The notes beneath the pieces are model-generated. The model was not told the DNA's origin, did no database searches, and saw only the letters and a list, made by a program, of their open reading frames with translations. A stretch of 64,000 nucleotides of DNA, from contig CALGAR010000144.1 in assembly GCA_937959285.1 (NCBI GenBank), positions 1-64,000 on the forward strand, read 5' to 3'. The stretch comes from an uncultured Bryobacterales bacterium (GTDB lineage Bacteria > Acidobacteriota > Terriglobia > Bryobacterales > Bryobacteraceae). Shown one piece after another: positions 16,918-25,360 of this stretch. The first letter of the stretch is position 1. Every line of letters begins with the position of its first letter. A program made the translations under genes and the position numbers.

Positions 16918-17765
16918 TTCTTCTCCATGGCAAGCGCCAGAGCTCCGTAGAGCACGCTGTCATCGCCTAACGCTGCCGGTACGACGTCGATGCGAGCCCT
17001 GGACCAGTTGGTGATTTGCCGCCGCAGTTCTTTTCGAAGCGGTTCAAACAGGGCGTCGCCCGCCTTGGCAATCCCTCCGCCGATGACGATGCGCACGGGA
17101 TTCAGCAGCATAATGCAGGCCTTCAACCCCAAGGCCAGGTCGACGACGTAGCGCGCGACGAATTCCGGATCCGTCAGCAGCTCTTGAGCGGGTTTGCCGT
17201 GGTCCCGCTCGAGCCAGAGCCCGCAGCACATGCGCTCGAAGCAGCCCTTCGCGCCGCAGAGGCAATCCGGGCCATCCGGCCGAATCGTAAGGTGACCGAT
17301 CTCCCCGGCGTAAGAGTCTGCGCCCCGGTAGACGCCTGTTTCGGTCACGATGCCTCCGCCGATGCCGGTTGAGAGCGTCATGTAAAACATCGGACGGCAA
17401 TCGACCGCCGCGCCGTAGCAGGCCTCGCCCAACGCTCCGGCATTGGCGTCGTTGTCCATGAGGACAGGCACGCCGAGCGCGCCTCGGATTTCTCCAACGA
17501 GATCAAAATTTTCCCAGCCGCCGACGTGTGTGGACAGGGTCACGCGCTGCGCGCAGTAATCAACCGGACCTCCGAAGCCGATCCCGCAGCGGTCGATCGA
17601 AGCCGTTGTCCGCCAAGCCGAAATGAGGCTGAGCAACTGCTCCATCATCCAAACCCGGCCGCCTTCGCGGTTGGTTGCACGGGACTCCCTGCGCACCATC
17701 CGTTCGCCCTCAAAGAGAGCAACCGTGAACTTGGTCCCTCCGATATCGATGGCGAGCGTATTCAT
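16914..17765 (-). CDS. ROK-family sugar kinase
   Basis: The 283-residue protein starts at ATG 17765 (MNTLAIDIGGTKFTVAL), giving the ATP-binding phosphate-1 motif. GGPVDYCAQRVTL and MDNDANAGALGE follow, the latter with the catalytic Asp. The ROK zinc site is intact: GHLTIRPDGPDCLCGAKGC with His and three Cys. ROK kinases phosphorylate glucose, N-acetyl sugars, fructose or related hexoses. Overlaps of four bases at both ends (ATGA) indicate coupled translation with the RfaE-like kinase and GmhA. Confidence 0.88.
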   Translation of the reverse strand: MNTLAIDIGGTKFTVALFEGERMVRRESRATNREGGRVWMMEQLLSLISAWRTTASIDRCGIGFGGPVDYCAQRVTLSTHVGGWENFDLVGEIRGALGVPVLMDNDANAGALGEACYGAAVDCRPMFYMTLSTGIGGGIVTETGVYRGADSYAGEIGHLTIRPDGPDCLCGAKGCFERMCCGLWLERDHGKPAQELLTDPEFVARYVVDLALGLKACIMLLNPVRIVIGGGIAKAGDALFEPLRKELRRQITNWSRARIDVVPAALGDDSVLYGALALAMEKK

Positions 17766-18748
17766 TCGTCGACCGTAGCGGCAAGCACTTCCGCGGGCGA
17801 GGCCGTTCCCGTACCCTTCTTCATGATAGTGATGGAAGCGACGGTATTTCCGAAGGCGGCTGCGCGAACAGGGTCGCCGCAAACCGCAAGGGCCAGAGCG
17901 GCGCCGGCGGAGAAGCTATCTCCTGCGCCGCAGATGTCCACCGGATTCTCGACCGGCCGCGTTCGCACCCAGACCGGTTCGCATGAGTCCCTCACCAGTA
18001 GCACGCCATCGGGACCGTGGGTCACAAGGAGCAGCTTCGACTGCAACCGCTCGCGCAGCCGGACGAAATCGACCTTGCCGAAGGCTCGGAGACATGCTTC
18101 CTCGGCCTCGCGCTGATTCGGCTTGACGATGACGTGACGAAAATGCTCGGCCCGGAGGCGCGAGTCGACCCAGATAACCTTATCCGGCCGGGCTGCGCCG
18201 AGGTCGTTAATGACCGAACGCATGCCGGGCGAGATCACGCCGCCCGTTTCCGTCTCTGCCTGATCCGACACCAGGATGACGTCGAAAGCCTCCCACGATG
18301 CCTTCAGGTTCTCGATCAACTGCTTCTCTGTTTCGGCGGGGACGGGTTCGGTGCAGATGAAGTCGACGCGCGGCTGATCTTCTTCCCCCGTGGAAGCGTT
18401 GAGCAGCTTGGTGTAGGTGAAGGTTTGACGTCCGGCTGTATTGACAAGGAGATCCGATTCGATGCCGCGCGCCTTCAACGCCTGCCTGAGTTCGTAGCCG
18501 AAGCCGTCGTCGCCAACGATGCCGAGTACGGACACTCTGCCGCACCCTAGAGCTGCGAGGTTGTTGGCTACGGTGCCTCCGGCGCCAGGCGTCACTTCCG
18601 TGGAGACGACGCCGATGCGCGGAATTCCGGTCTCCCTGGACGGGTCCGCTTGCGCCGGGTCGTAGACGCACCAGCGGTCCAGACAGATGTCGCCCACGAC
18701 AAGCGCCGACATCCTGGGGAAAGCGGCGAGGATTTCAGCGGTCGTCAT
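17762..18748 (-). CDS. PfkB-family kinase resembling the heptose-7-phosphate kinase domain of RfaE/HldE
   Basis: The 328-residue protein opens with ALVVGDICLDRWCVYDP, close to the VVGDxMLDRY start of RfaE1/HldA. It has GGTVANNLAALG in the sugar-binding lid region and IVKPNQREAEEA, and ends with the PfkB anion hole DICGAGDSFSAGAALAL. RfaE1 makes heptose 1,7-bisphosphate. The cytidylyltransferase half of bifunctional HldE is absent. It lies directly after the unknown gene (ATGA overlap) and before the ROK kinase. Exact substrate inferred from context only. Confidence 0.82.
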   Translation of the reverse strand: MTTAEILAAFPRMSALVVGDICLDRWCVYDPAQADPSRETGIPRIGVVSTEVTPGAGGTVANNLAALGCGRVSVLGIVGDDGFGYELRQALKARGIESDLLVNTAGRQTFTYTKLLNASTGEEDQPRVDFICTEPVPAETEKQLIENLKASWEAFDVILVSDQAETETGGVISPGMRSVINDLGAARPDKVIWVDSRLRAEHFRHVIVKPNQREAEEACLRAFGKVDFVRLRERLQSKLLLVTHGPDGVLLVRDSCEPVWVRTRPVENPVDICGAGDSFSAGAALALAVCGDPVRAAAFGNTVASITIMKKGTGTASPAEVLAATVDE

Positions 18749-19713
18749 TCGTGCTCCAGAAGGGCGCGGCGGAGGGCAGGGAAGGTGGCGCGGTGCTCAC
18801 CGCAGAAATAGAAACTCTCCCCGCCATCAGCGACAGTCCGCACCAGCATCGTCTTATGCGGGCGGAAATAGTAGCCCGGATCGGTCTTCGGCAGTTCGCG
18901 ATGGATGTCGCCGTGAATCGGCACAAGGTCGAATACCGAGACGGTGAACCTCCGGATGGAGCGGGCCTGCTGATGGGCGACGTTGCGGGCCATCGCCAGT
19001 GCTTTGAGAAACACCTCCGGGGCCATAATGGCTGAGCCGAAGCTCAGCAGGACCCCTCCTTCCAGACGTTCCACCGCGTCAGCGAAGATCAGAAAATCGC
19101 GGTAGCTGGCGGCGCCCAAGGCAGCGCCGTCACAGTTTGGATGCTCGTGTAAGATATCGTAGCCAATTCCGACATGAACGGTCACGGGAACGGACAGCTC
19201 GTAGGCGGCGGCCAGCACGCTCAGTTCCCGGTGCGGGTACGAGGATTCCGCAAGACGGCGGCCGATGTTCTCGCCGAGTCCCAGGCAAAGCCGCGCTGCC
19301 TCTGCGATCCAATCGTTCAGTTCCCCTGTTTCCTGCCACAACCCGAATTCGCCGGAGCGGATGTAGCGAGCGACGCTCTCGGTGGTCGCACCGATGCGCG
19401 ACAACTCGTAGTCGTGGATCATGCCGGCGCCATTCATGGCGATGTGGCTGATCAACCCGCGCCGCATCAAGTCGATAATGTGGCGATTCACGCCGGCGCG
19501 CAGCAAATGCGCTCCCATCATCAGAATGCGCGAAGCGCCGGCGGTGCGGGCTGCGACCACACGCTGCGCTACTTCGGGAAGCTGGGGATGAGAGAAGGGC
19601 GGTGTCTCGTCTTCCAGAGAAAGCCACCGGCTGAGCTCGAGGTCATGGGTGCGTTCCGCCAGCGGCCGGATCCGCAGACGCGAACGGTCAAAAGTTCGGT
19701 ACTTCGATGTCAT
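18745..19713 (-). CDS. Conserved protein of unknown function in sugar-phosphate operon
   Basis: I cannot name this 322-residue soluble protein. It is rich in short Gly-containing motifs that look like ligand-binding loops: RILMMGAHLLRAGVNRHIID, IAMNGAGMIHDYEL, GEFGLWQETG, VTVHVGIGYDILHEHPNCDG and LSFGSAIMAPEVFLKAL. A distant likeness to the deoxyhypusine-synthase fold is possible, but I would not rely on it. No membrane segment or signal peptide is seen. The start is ATG 19713 (MTSKYRTFDRSRLRIRPL), 26 bases after the HAD gene; the stop overlaps the RfaE-like start by four. The tight coupling suggests a catalytic step in the same pathway. Confidence 0.8.
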   Translation of the reverse strand: MTSKYRTFDRSRLRIRPLAERTHDLELSRWLSLEDETPPFSHPQLPEVAQRVVAARTAGASRILMMGAHLLRAGVNRHIIDLMRRGLISHIAMNGAGMIHDYELSRIGATTESVARYIRSGEFGLWQETGELNDWIAEAARLCLGLGENIGRRLAESSYPHRELSVLAAAYELSVPVTVHVGIGYDILHEHPNCDGAALGAASYRDFLIFADAVERLEGGVLLSFGSAIMAPEVFLKALAMARNVAHQQARSIRRFTVSVFDLVPIHGDIHRELPKTDPGYYFRPHKTMLVRTVADGGESFYFCGEHRATFPALRRALLEHE

Positions 19714-19739
19714 TCGTGTTGTAGCGGCAAGACTCGATT

Positions 19740-20546
19740 CTACTGCGGAAAGAGAGTCGAGAGCAGTTGCGGCAGCATTCCGTAATGGGGAACGATGAAA
19801 TCGGCGCCCACGCCTACCAGACGCGTCCGCTTCCACTCGTCAATTCGGGCGCAATCCGGTTCTTCCGTGGCGACACCTACCGCGACTCCTCCTACCTGTT
19901 TCACATTCTCGATTTCCACGTAGCCGTCGCCAAAACCGAGGAATTCCTCTCCGCGATAGCCCGCACAGGAGATGATTCGCTGGATCAGCAGGGCCTTCGA
20001 AAAGCTCTTATAGTCGTCCTGGGCGCCATAGATCCCGCCGTCGAAGTACCGGTCGATATCGAGCAGGCGCGCCTCGTCGAGGACGTAGGCTTCATCGGTG
20101 CCGCTGGCAAGGTACAGCTTCAGCCCGCGCTCGCGGAGGCTCTCGAGCAGGGCTCGCGATCCGGGCACCAGATACTTCTCCGGCGAAGCATGCCCGTTCC
20201 GCAGCTCCTTCAAGCGGTACTCGATCCGGTTCATCAAGCGCTGATGGTACATGCGCTTGTATTCGAGCGGATCCAGAGGCTTGCCGCCTCGCTTCTCCAC
20301 CTGGCTTGCCAGCTCAATCATCTGGTAGATGGTCTGCTTGCCAGTCAGGCGGCCAACCCATTCCCGAACCACGGATTCGAGTTCGCCCTCGCTTTCGCCG
20401 GTCTTGAGCTCGCTCAGGATCTCGACCATCATGGGGACCATCACATCCATCCAGCCTGCACGGATCAGTGACAGAGTCCCGTCAAAGTCGAAGAGCACAA
20501 CCCTTGCCTTTGCGGCGGTAACGCCCTTCACGATTTGTTCGACCAT
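19740..20546 (-). CDS. HAD-superfamily phosphatase
   Basis: The 268-residue protein shows HAD motif I VVLFDFDGTLSLIRAG (Asp nucleophile and acid), motif II LYLASGTDEAYV, a motif III lysine in KSFSKALLIQRI, and motif IV FLGFGDGYVEIENV. A helical cap lies between motifs I and II, so it is a type C1 HAD acting on a small phosphorylated metabolite. ATG 20546 with GGAAAGAAGAAAGA upstream is chosen over an in-frame start that would overlap the CAAX-related gene. In this operon it may remove a sugar phosphate, as GmhB does in the heptose route. Confidence 0.85.
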   Translation of the reverse strand: MVEQIVKGVTAAKARVVLFDFDGTLSLIRAGWMDVMVPMMVEILSELKTGESEGELESVVREWVGRLTGKQTIYQMIELASQVEKRGGKPLDPLEYKRMYHQRLMNRIEYRLKELRNGHASPEKYLVPGSRALLESLRERGLKLYLASGTDEAYVLDEARLLDIDRYFDGGIYGAQDDYKSFSKALLIQRIISCAGYRGEEFLGFGDGYVEIENVKQVGGVAVGVATEEPDCARIDEWKRTRLVGVGADFIVPHYGMLPQLLSTLFPQ

Positions 20547-20593
20547 TCTTTCTTCTTTCCGAGCTTTCCCGTCCGCGCTCCCTTCCGCCACGG

Positions 20594-21265
20594 CTACAGC
20601 CAGTACTCCCATCGTCCCGTGGCCAGCACGAAGGCGCAGAGACAGGCATTGGTAACCGCGTGGGTGAGGATCAGATCGCCTAAGGATCGCGTCCGGATCA
20701 TCCACCAGTTATAAATGACCCCGGTTAGCAGTCCAACTTCCCAGTATGGCCCATGTTCGGAAGCAAACAAAAGGGCCGTCACCCAAAACGAAAACGCCGA
20801 GTATGTTCCAAGCGGGACTTTCCGGAAATTACTGGAAATGATCCATCGCATGAGCCACGCGCGCCAAAACAGCTCCTCGATAATCGGCACGAGCACGACG
20901 GCCCGGAGCGACCGGATGGACAGAATCCACGGATTTGAGCGGGCTTCGTCCGAGAGGGAGCTTTTCAGGGTTCCTGTGAGCGGGTTCTGGAACAGCCAGT
21001 GTTCCCGGTAACCGGAAATCAAAAGATCCGGCCCAACCCAAAGGATGAACACGGCGACACCCAGCAGAATGCTCGAAATCGCGCGGGTCGTTCGGAAGGA
21101 GATTACCTGGCGTGAGAACACCCACAGCACGGCCGAGAGAATCGCGAACCGCAGCGGGTGCTCGATCTGCTCGGCAATGGGCAAATGGGGACCGATGCCC
21201 AGAAACAGCAGAAAAACAAGAAACGGGACGACGTAAGGCGCGGAAGGATACTGTTGAAGATTCAT
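20594..21265 (-). CDS. CPBP/CAAX-protease-related membrane protein (exosortase-associated type)
   Basis: The 223-residue protein has about seven membrane helices. It contains the CPBP signature EELFWRAWLMRW (EExxxR), a histidine in ASEHGPYWEVGLLTG, and LGDLILTHAVTNACL followed by the ending ATGRWEYW. This pattern fits the CAAX-protease-related family often found with exosortase systems. No exosortase or PEP-CTERM protein was seen in this window. It is 51 bases downstream of the TPR lipoprotein gene and 47 bases before the HAD gene. Confidence 0.82.
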   Translation of the reverse strand: MNLQQYPSAPYVVPFLVFLLFLGIGPHLPIAEQIEHPLRFAILSAVLWVFSRQVISFRTTRAISSILLGVAVFILWVGPDLLISGYREHWLFQNPLTGTLKSSLSDEARSNPWILSIRSLRAVVLVPIIEELFWRAWLMRWIISSNFRKVPLGTYSAFSFWVTALLFASEHGPYWEVGLLTGVIYNWWMIRTRSLGDLILTHAVTNACLCAFVLATGRWEYWL

Positions 21266-21316
21266 GGGTGCAGCTTTCGACAGCAGTTCGGGAGAGGAGC
21301 GAGGAAGCCGCCTTGG

Positions 21317-23620
21317 CTAACCGATTCGCGACATCAGTTGACGGATTTTCTCCTCCACGGACTTATTCGGCTTTGCGCGAAGCGCTACCTCGAGTTCCTT
21401 CTTTGCTTGCCCTTTGTCCCCCTTCTGGAGGAGGGCCATGGCAAGGTGGTAGCGGAATTCGGCATTGTCCGGATTCTTTGCTGTCAGATCGCGGAATATC
21501 TGAATAGCGTTATCGCTGAGGTTTTTCTTGACGTAGATCCACCCCAGCGTGTCTGCCACATTGGTGTTGTTCGGCAGCTTCTGCTTTGCTCTTTGAGCAT
21601 AGGTGAGCGCCAGGTCGAGGTCCTTGCCCTCGTCGGCGAGGATATAGGCGAGGTTATTCAGGACGATTGGGTTATCCGGCTGGATCTGGAGGACGCGCTC
21701 GTAGAGCGGCCGGGCATCGTTGCGCCGCCCCTGGGCTTCATACAGCATTCCGAGCTCAATCAACGCAGCCGGATTGCCCTGGCTGAGAGCAGCAGCTTTC
21801 TTCAACGTCTCTTCGGCTTCGCCATACTGCTTGTTGCGCGCCAGCGCGATTCCAAGCCTGACCATCATGTCGGGAGCCTCCGGCTTTTTCGCCAGAAGTG
21901 TCCGGTAGTGCGAGATGGCGCCCGCGTAATCCTGCGAGCGGAACATGATATTTGCGAGCGCCAGCCGGACGTCGTCACGGTCCGGGGCAGCGGCAAGCTC
22001 GTTCTGCAGAATTTGTTTGGCCTCGTCGTGCCTGCCCTGGGCCATATAGGTCTCGATCAGACCCAGAACACCCCGCGGATCCTGCGGATTCGCAGCCTGG
22101 ATGCTGCGGAACAGGGTTTCGGATTCCTTGAGCTTACGCTCGCTGAGATTCAGCATGGCCAGCTGGAACTTTGCGTCGCTGGCTCCCGGATGCATCTGCA
22201 GCGTATCCGAAAGTTCCTTACGCGCCTGGCTCAGCTCTCCGCTGCCCATGAGCGCCGCTGAGCGGATCAGCCGCGCGTGGAGGTTCCTCTCATCGATATC
22301 CAGCGCTTCGCCGGCAAACTGGAGCGCTTTCGCATACTCCTTCTTTGAGAGATGAACCTGCGCCAGCAGAATTTTTGAAGGCAGATAGTCCGGCCTGCTC
22401 TTCAATGCTTCCTGGAACTGGATGCGAGCCGCTTCCAGCTCCTCCTTCGCCATATAGGCGCGGCCGAGATTGTGCCGGATGACAAAGTTGTGCGGCGATT
22501 TCTGCGCGGCTGTCACCAGATCGTCGATCGCTCTCTGCAGCTGGTCCCGATCGCCGGTTTGCAACACGAGACTTGCGCGGGCTGCGCGAAGGTCGGCGTC
22601 GTCCTTGTGCTCGGTGAGCAGCTTGTCCACAAGGTCCATCGCCGTAGCAGGCTTTCCTTGGGCCGCGAGCACTTCGACGATCATCTTCTGGTAAGCAAGC
22701 TTATCCTCAGGGTGAGTCTGAATCGCCTGCTCCAGTAACTTTTTGGCGCGGTCAAATTGGCGGATTCTCACAAAGAACTCGCCAATTCGCTTATGCGCAT
22801 CCGGGAAATCGCTGGAGTTATCCAAGGCCTCCTGCAGGACATTGTCCATTTCGGACGCGCGCTGGGTCCCGGCGTACAAACCGGCCAATTGCAGGCGGTA
22901 GGAAAGCTGTTTCGGGTTGTTCCTGATCTTCAGCTTTAGTACTTCTTCCGCGTCGGCTATCCGTCCCTGGCGGAGGAGATCGGCCGTCAGCAGGTCATAC
23001 ATCGGAGAATAATTCTTGTTCTTCTCGATGTTCCGGCGGATCAGCTCCTCAGCTTCTTTGTTTTGCGAAATGGCGATCATTGATTGGGCCAAAGCCACGA
23101 CAACATCGGGCTGGCCCGGTTTAACGCGGTCCGCAGCCTGCAGCTTCTCTATCGCGAGGCGGTAGTTCTTGTCGACAATGGCGACGTAGCCCTCGAGCCG
23201 CAGTGCCTCGTAAGACATCGGGTCCCGCTTCTTCAGGATCTCCTGGAGGGAGGTGAGCTCGGCCCTCAGATAGGTGCGATTCGGCCTTGCCAGAAACGCG
23301 GCTAAGTACAGATTCGCGAGCTTTGCAGCAACTTCCGTGTTGTTTGGTAGCAGCTCTACAGCTCTCTGGTATGCTCGGACCGCTTCCACGGTCCGGCCCA
23401 AACGCATTTCCGCTTCCGCCAGCCGCGCGTATGCTTCGCCATAGCGCGCATCTTTGCCGAGCGCTTTTCGGTAAAGGATGGAAGCCTCTTTATATTTGCC
23501 GTTGTTGAAATACTTATTGCCGTTCTCGACGTACTTCTTCTTGAGAACTTCAGGATCGCGGGAGCAGCCAAGCCCGGCAACCAACACGAAGATCAGGAAA
23601 GTGCTTGTCAACGGCCTCAT
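21317..23620 (-). CDS. Large TPR-repeat lipoprotein, similar to PEP-CTERM-system TPR proteins
   Basis: The 767-residue protein starts at ATG 23620 (MRPLTSTFLIFVLVAGLGC), a lipoprotein-like signal with Cys19 as the likely lipid site, though the lipobox is imperfect. The rest is a string of about 20 tetratricopeptide repeats (for example NGKYKEASILYRKALGKDA and GRTVEAVRAYQRAVELLPNN). TPR lipoproteins of this size occur with exosortase and exopolysaccharide loci. Its neighbour is a CAAX-protease-related protein, which fits that idea. It probably scaffolds an envelope complex; function not proven. Confidence 0.85.
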   Translation of the reverse strand: MRPLTSTFLIFVLVAGLGCSRDPEVLKKKYVENGNKYFNNGKYKEASILYRKALGKDARYGEAYARLAEAEMRLGRTVEAVRAYQRAVELLPNNTEVAAKLANLYLAAFLARPNRTYLRAELTSLQEILKKRDPMSYEALRLEGYVAIVDKNYRLAIEKLQAADRVKPGQPDVVVALAQSMIAISQNKEAEELIRRNIEKNKNYSPMYDLLTADLLRQGRIADAEEVLKLKIRNNPKQLSYRLQLAGLYAGTQRASEMDNVLQEALDNSSDFPDAHKRIGEFFVRIRQFDRAKKLLEQAIQTHPEDKLAYQKMIVEVLAAQGKPATAMDLVDKLLTEHKDDADLRAARASLVLQTGDRDQLQRAIDDLVTAAQKSPHNFVIRHNLGRAYMAKEELEAARIQFQEALKSRPDYLPSKILLAQVHLSKKEYAKALQFAGEALDIDERNLHARLIRSAALMGSGELSQARKELSDTLQMHPGASDAKFQLAMLNLSERKLKESETLFRSIQAANPQDPRGVLGLIETYMAQGRHDEAKQILQNELAAAPDRDDVRLALANIMFRSQDYAGAISHYRTLLAKKPEAPDMMVRLGIALARNKQYGEAEETLKKAAALSQGNPAALIELGMLYEAQGRRNDARPLYERVLQIQPDNPIVLNNLAYILADEGKDLDLALTYAQRAKQKLPNNTNVADTLGWIYVKKNLSDNAIQIFRDLTAKNPDNAEFRYHLAMALLQKGDKGQAKKELEVALRAKPNKSVEEKIRQLMSRIG

Positions 23621-23776
23621 ACGTGCTCTAGCCCCGGTTGTACTGAACCAGTTGACCATAGAATGACACGGGTCGCAACGAGTACAAAACCCGGATATGA
23701 CTAGCACTTCCGTTCTAACTTACTCTTCAAATCACCGGCCAGCCAGGCCTGGCCGCGTCTGCCACCCGGAATGTTC

Positions 23777-25321
23777 TTAGTGGCGGAAGTGCCGGATTCC
23801 GGTGAAAACCATAGCGACGCCGAGGCGGTTCGCCGCAGCGATCACTTCTTCATCTCTGACGGATCCGCCGGGCTGGATCACGGCCGTAATCCCATGGCGC
23901 ACTGCCTCTTCGAGCCCGTCCGGAAACGGGAAGAAGGCGTCTGAAGCCAAAACCGTGCCGGGGAGCGGCAGTACTGCCTTCATCGCGCCCACCTTGACTG
24001 AATCGACACGGCTCATTTGGCCGGCGCCAGCGCTAACCAGCTGTCCCGGCCGCGCATAGACGATCGCATTCGACTTGACGTGCTTTACGACTTTCCAGCC
24101 AAACTCCAGGCCCCGCCATTCCTCCTCGGTAGGCGTGCGCTGGGTGACCACCTTGCAGGCTGCCCGTTCCAGCCGGTGCGTGTCGGCTGTCTGCGCGAGA
24201 TAGCCGCCGCTGATCGATTTGACGACGAGCTCGTTTCCGGGAGGAGTCGCCCGGACAAGGCGCAGATTCTTCTTGCTCGCGAGAATTTCGAGAGCTTCCG
24301 GGCTATAACCGGGCGCCGCGATCGCCTCGATAAAGGTCTTCACGATCTCCTGAGCCGTTTCTGCGTCCAGTTCCCGATTGAAGGCGAGAACGCCGCCGAA
24401 TGCGGAGACTGGATCCGCCTCGAACGCCTTGCGGTAGCTCGCTGCGAGTGTGTCCTGCTCTGCGCAGCCGCAGGGATTCGTGTGCTTGATGATGGCGCTC
24501 GCGGGGTGGTCAAACTCCAAAACAAGCTGCCAGGCGGCGTCGAGATCAACCAGGTTGTTATAGGACAGTTCTTTCCCCTGAAGTTGTTCCGCGCCCGCTA
24601 TCCCGCTCTTGCCGCTGGCGTAGAGCGCTGCCTTCTGGTGCGGGTTCTCGCCGTAGCGCAGGCTGAGAGTTTGGGGAACCCGGATGTCGAGCGTCGCGGC
24701 GAGATCGGGGCGTTCATCGCGGATGGAGCCGTCCTCGACGCGGATACGCGCCAGGCGGCTGCTGATTGCCCGATCATAATTGGCAGTGAGGGTGAAAGCT
24801 TTTTTCGCCAGCTCCCATAGGGTGCTTCGGGACAGGACTCCGTTGTTTTTCCGTAGTTCTTCGAGGATTTGGGGATAGTCCGAGGGCTGGACGACAACGG
24901 CGACGTCCTGCCAGTTCTTTGCCGCCGCCCGGATCATCGTCGGGCCCCCAATGTCGATGTTCTCGATCAGCTCATCGAGAGTGGCGTCCTCTTTTTCGGC
25001 GTATTTTTCGAACGCATACAGGTTCACGACAACCATGTCGATCGTGGGAATCTGATGGTTCTCCAGGGCTTCCATGTGCTCCGGTTTGGATCTGATAGCG
25101 AGGATCCCGCCCGCGATCCGCGGATGAATTGTCTTCACGCGGCCATCCAGCATCTCCGGAAATCCGGTAATTTCCGCGACGTCGCGCACCTTCAGGCCCG
25201 CCTCGCGTAGAGCCTGGGCGGTCCCTCCGGTTGAGACCAGTTCCAGCCCTAACTCGGCCAATCCACGCGCAAAGTCTACAATGCCTGTCTTATCAGTAAC
25301 ACTCAGCAGAACTCGTTGCAT
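23777..25321 (-). CDS. purH: Bifunctional AICAR transformylase/IMP cyclohydrolase
   Basis: The 514-residue protein has the N-terminal MGS-like cyclohydrolase (RVLLSVTDKTGIVDFARGL, VSTGGTAQAL, TGFPEMLDGRVKTIHP). The transformylase domain follows (SLRYGENPHQKAALY, AIIKHTNPCGCA with the catalytic Lys-His, VSAFGGVLAFN, and SDAFFPFPDGLEEA). It catalyses the last two steps of IMP synthesis. Either ATG 25321 or 25330 could be the start; the core aligns with the first. It is divergent from isocitrate dehydrogenase with under 40 bases between the two starts. Confidence 0.95.
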   Translation of the reverse strand: MQRVLLSVTDKTGIVDFARGLAELGLELVSTGGTAQALREAGLKVRDVAEITGFPEMLDGRVKTIHPRIAGGILAIRSKPEHMEALENHQIPTIDMVVVNLYAFEKYAEKEDATLDELIENIDIGGPTMIRAAAKNWQDVAVVVQPSDYPQILEELRKNNGVLSRSTLWELAKKAFTLTANYDRAISSRLARIRVEDGSIRDERPDLAATLDIRVPQTLSLRYGENPHQKAALYASGKSGIAGAEQLQGKELSYNNLVDLDAAWQLVLEFDHPASAIIKHTNPCGCAEQDTLAASYRKAFEADPVSAFGGVLAFNRELDAETAQEIVKTFIEAIAAPGYSPEALEILASKKNLRLVRATPPGNELVVKSISGGYLAQTADTHRLERAACKVVTQRTPTEEEWRGLEFGWKVVKHVKSNAIVYARPGQLVSAGAGQMSRVDSVKVGAMKAVLPLPGTVLASDAFFPFPDGLEEAVRHGITAVIQPGGSVRDEEVIAAANRLGVAMVFTGIRHFRH

Positions 25322-25323
25322 TC

Positions 25324-25354
25324 TCGACATGAACTTGTATTGTCCCACTATAAT
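25324..25354 (+). promoter_or_regulatory. Candidate sigma-70-type promoter for isocitrate dehydrogenase (leaderless)
   Basis: TCGACA (25324-25329) and a perfect TATAAT (25349-25354) are separated by 19 bases. The expected transcription start falls at or next to the GTG at 25361, so the mRNA would be nearly leaderless. On the other strand TATAGT (25352-25347) overlaps it and could serve purH. Confidence 0.5.
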
Positions 25355-25360
25355 GAGGCC

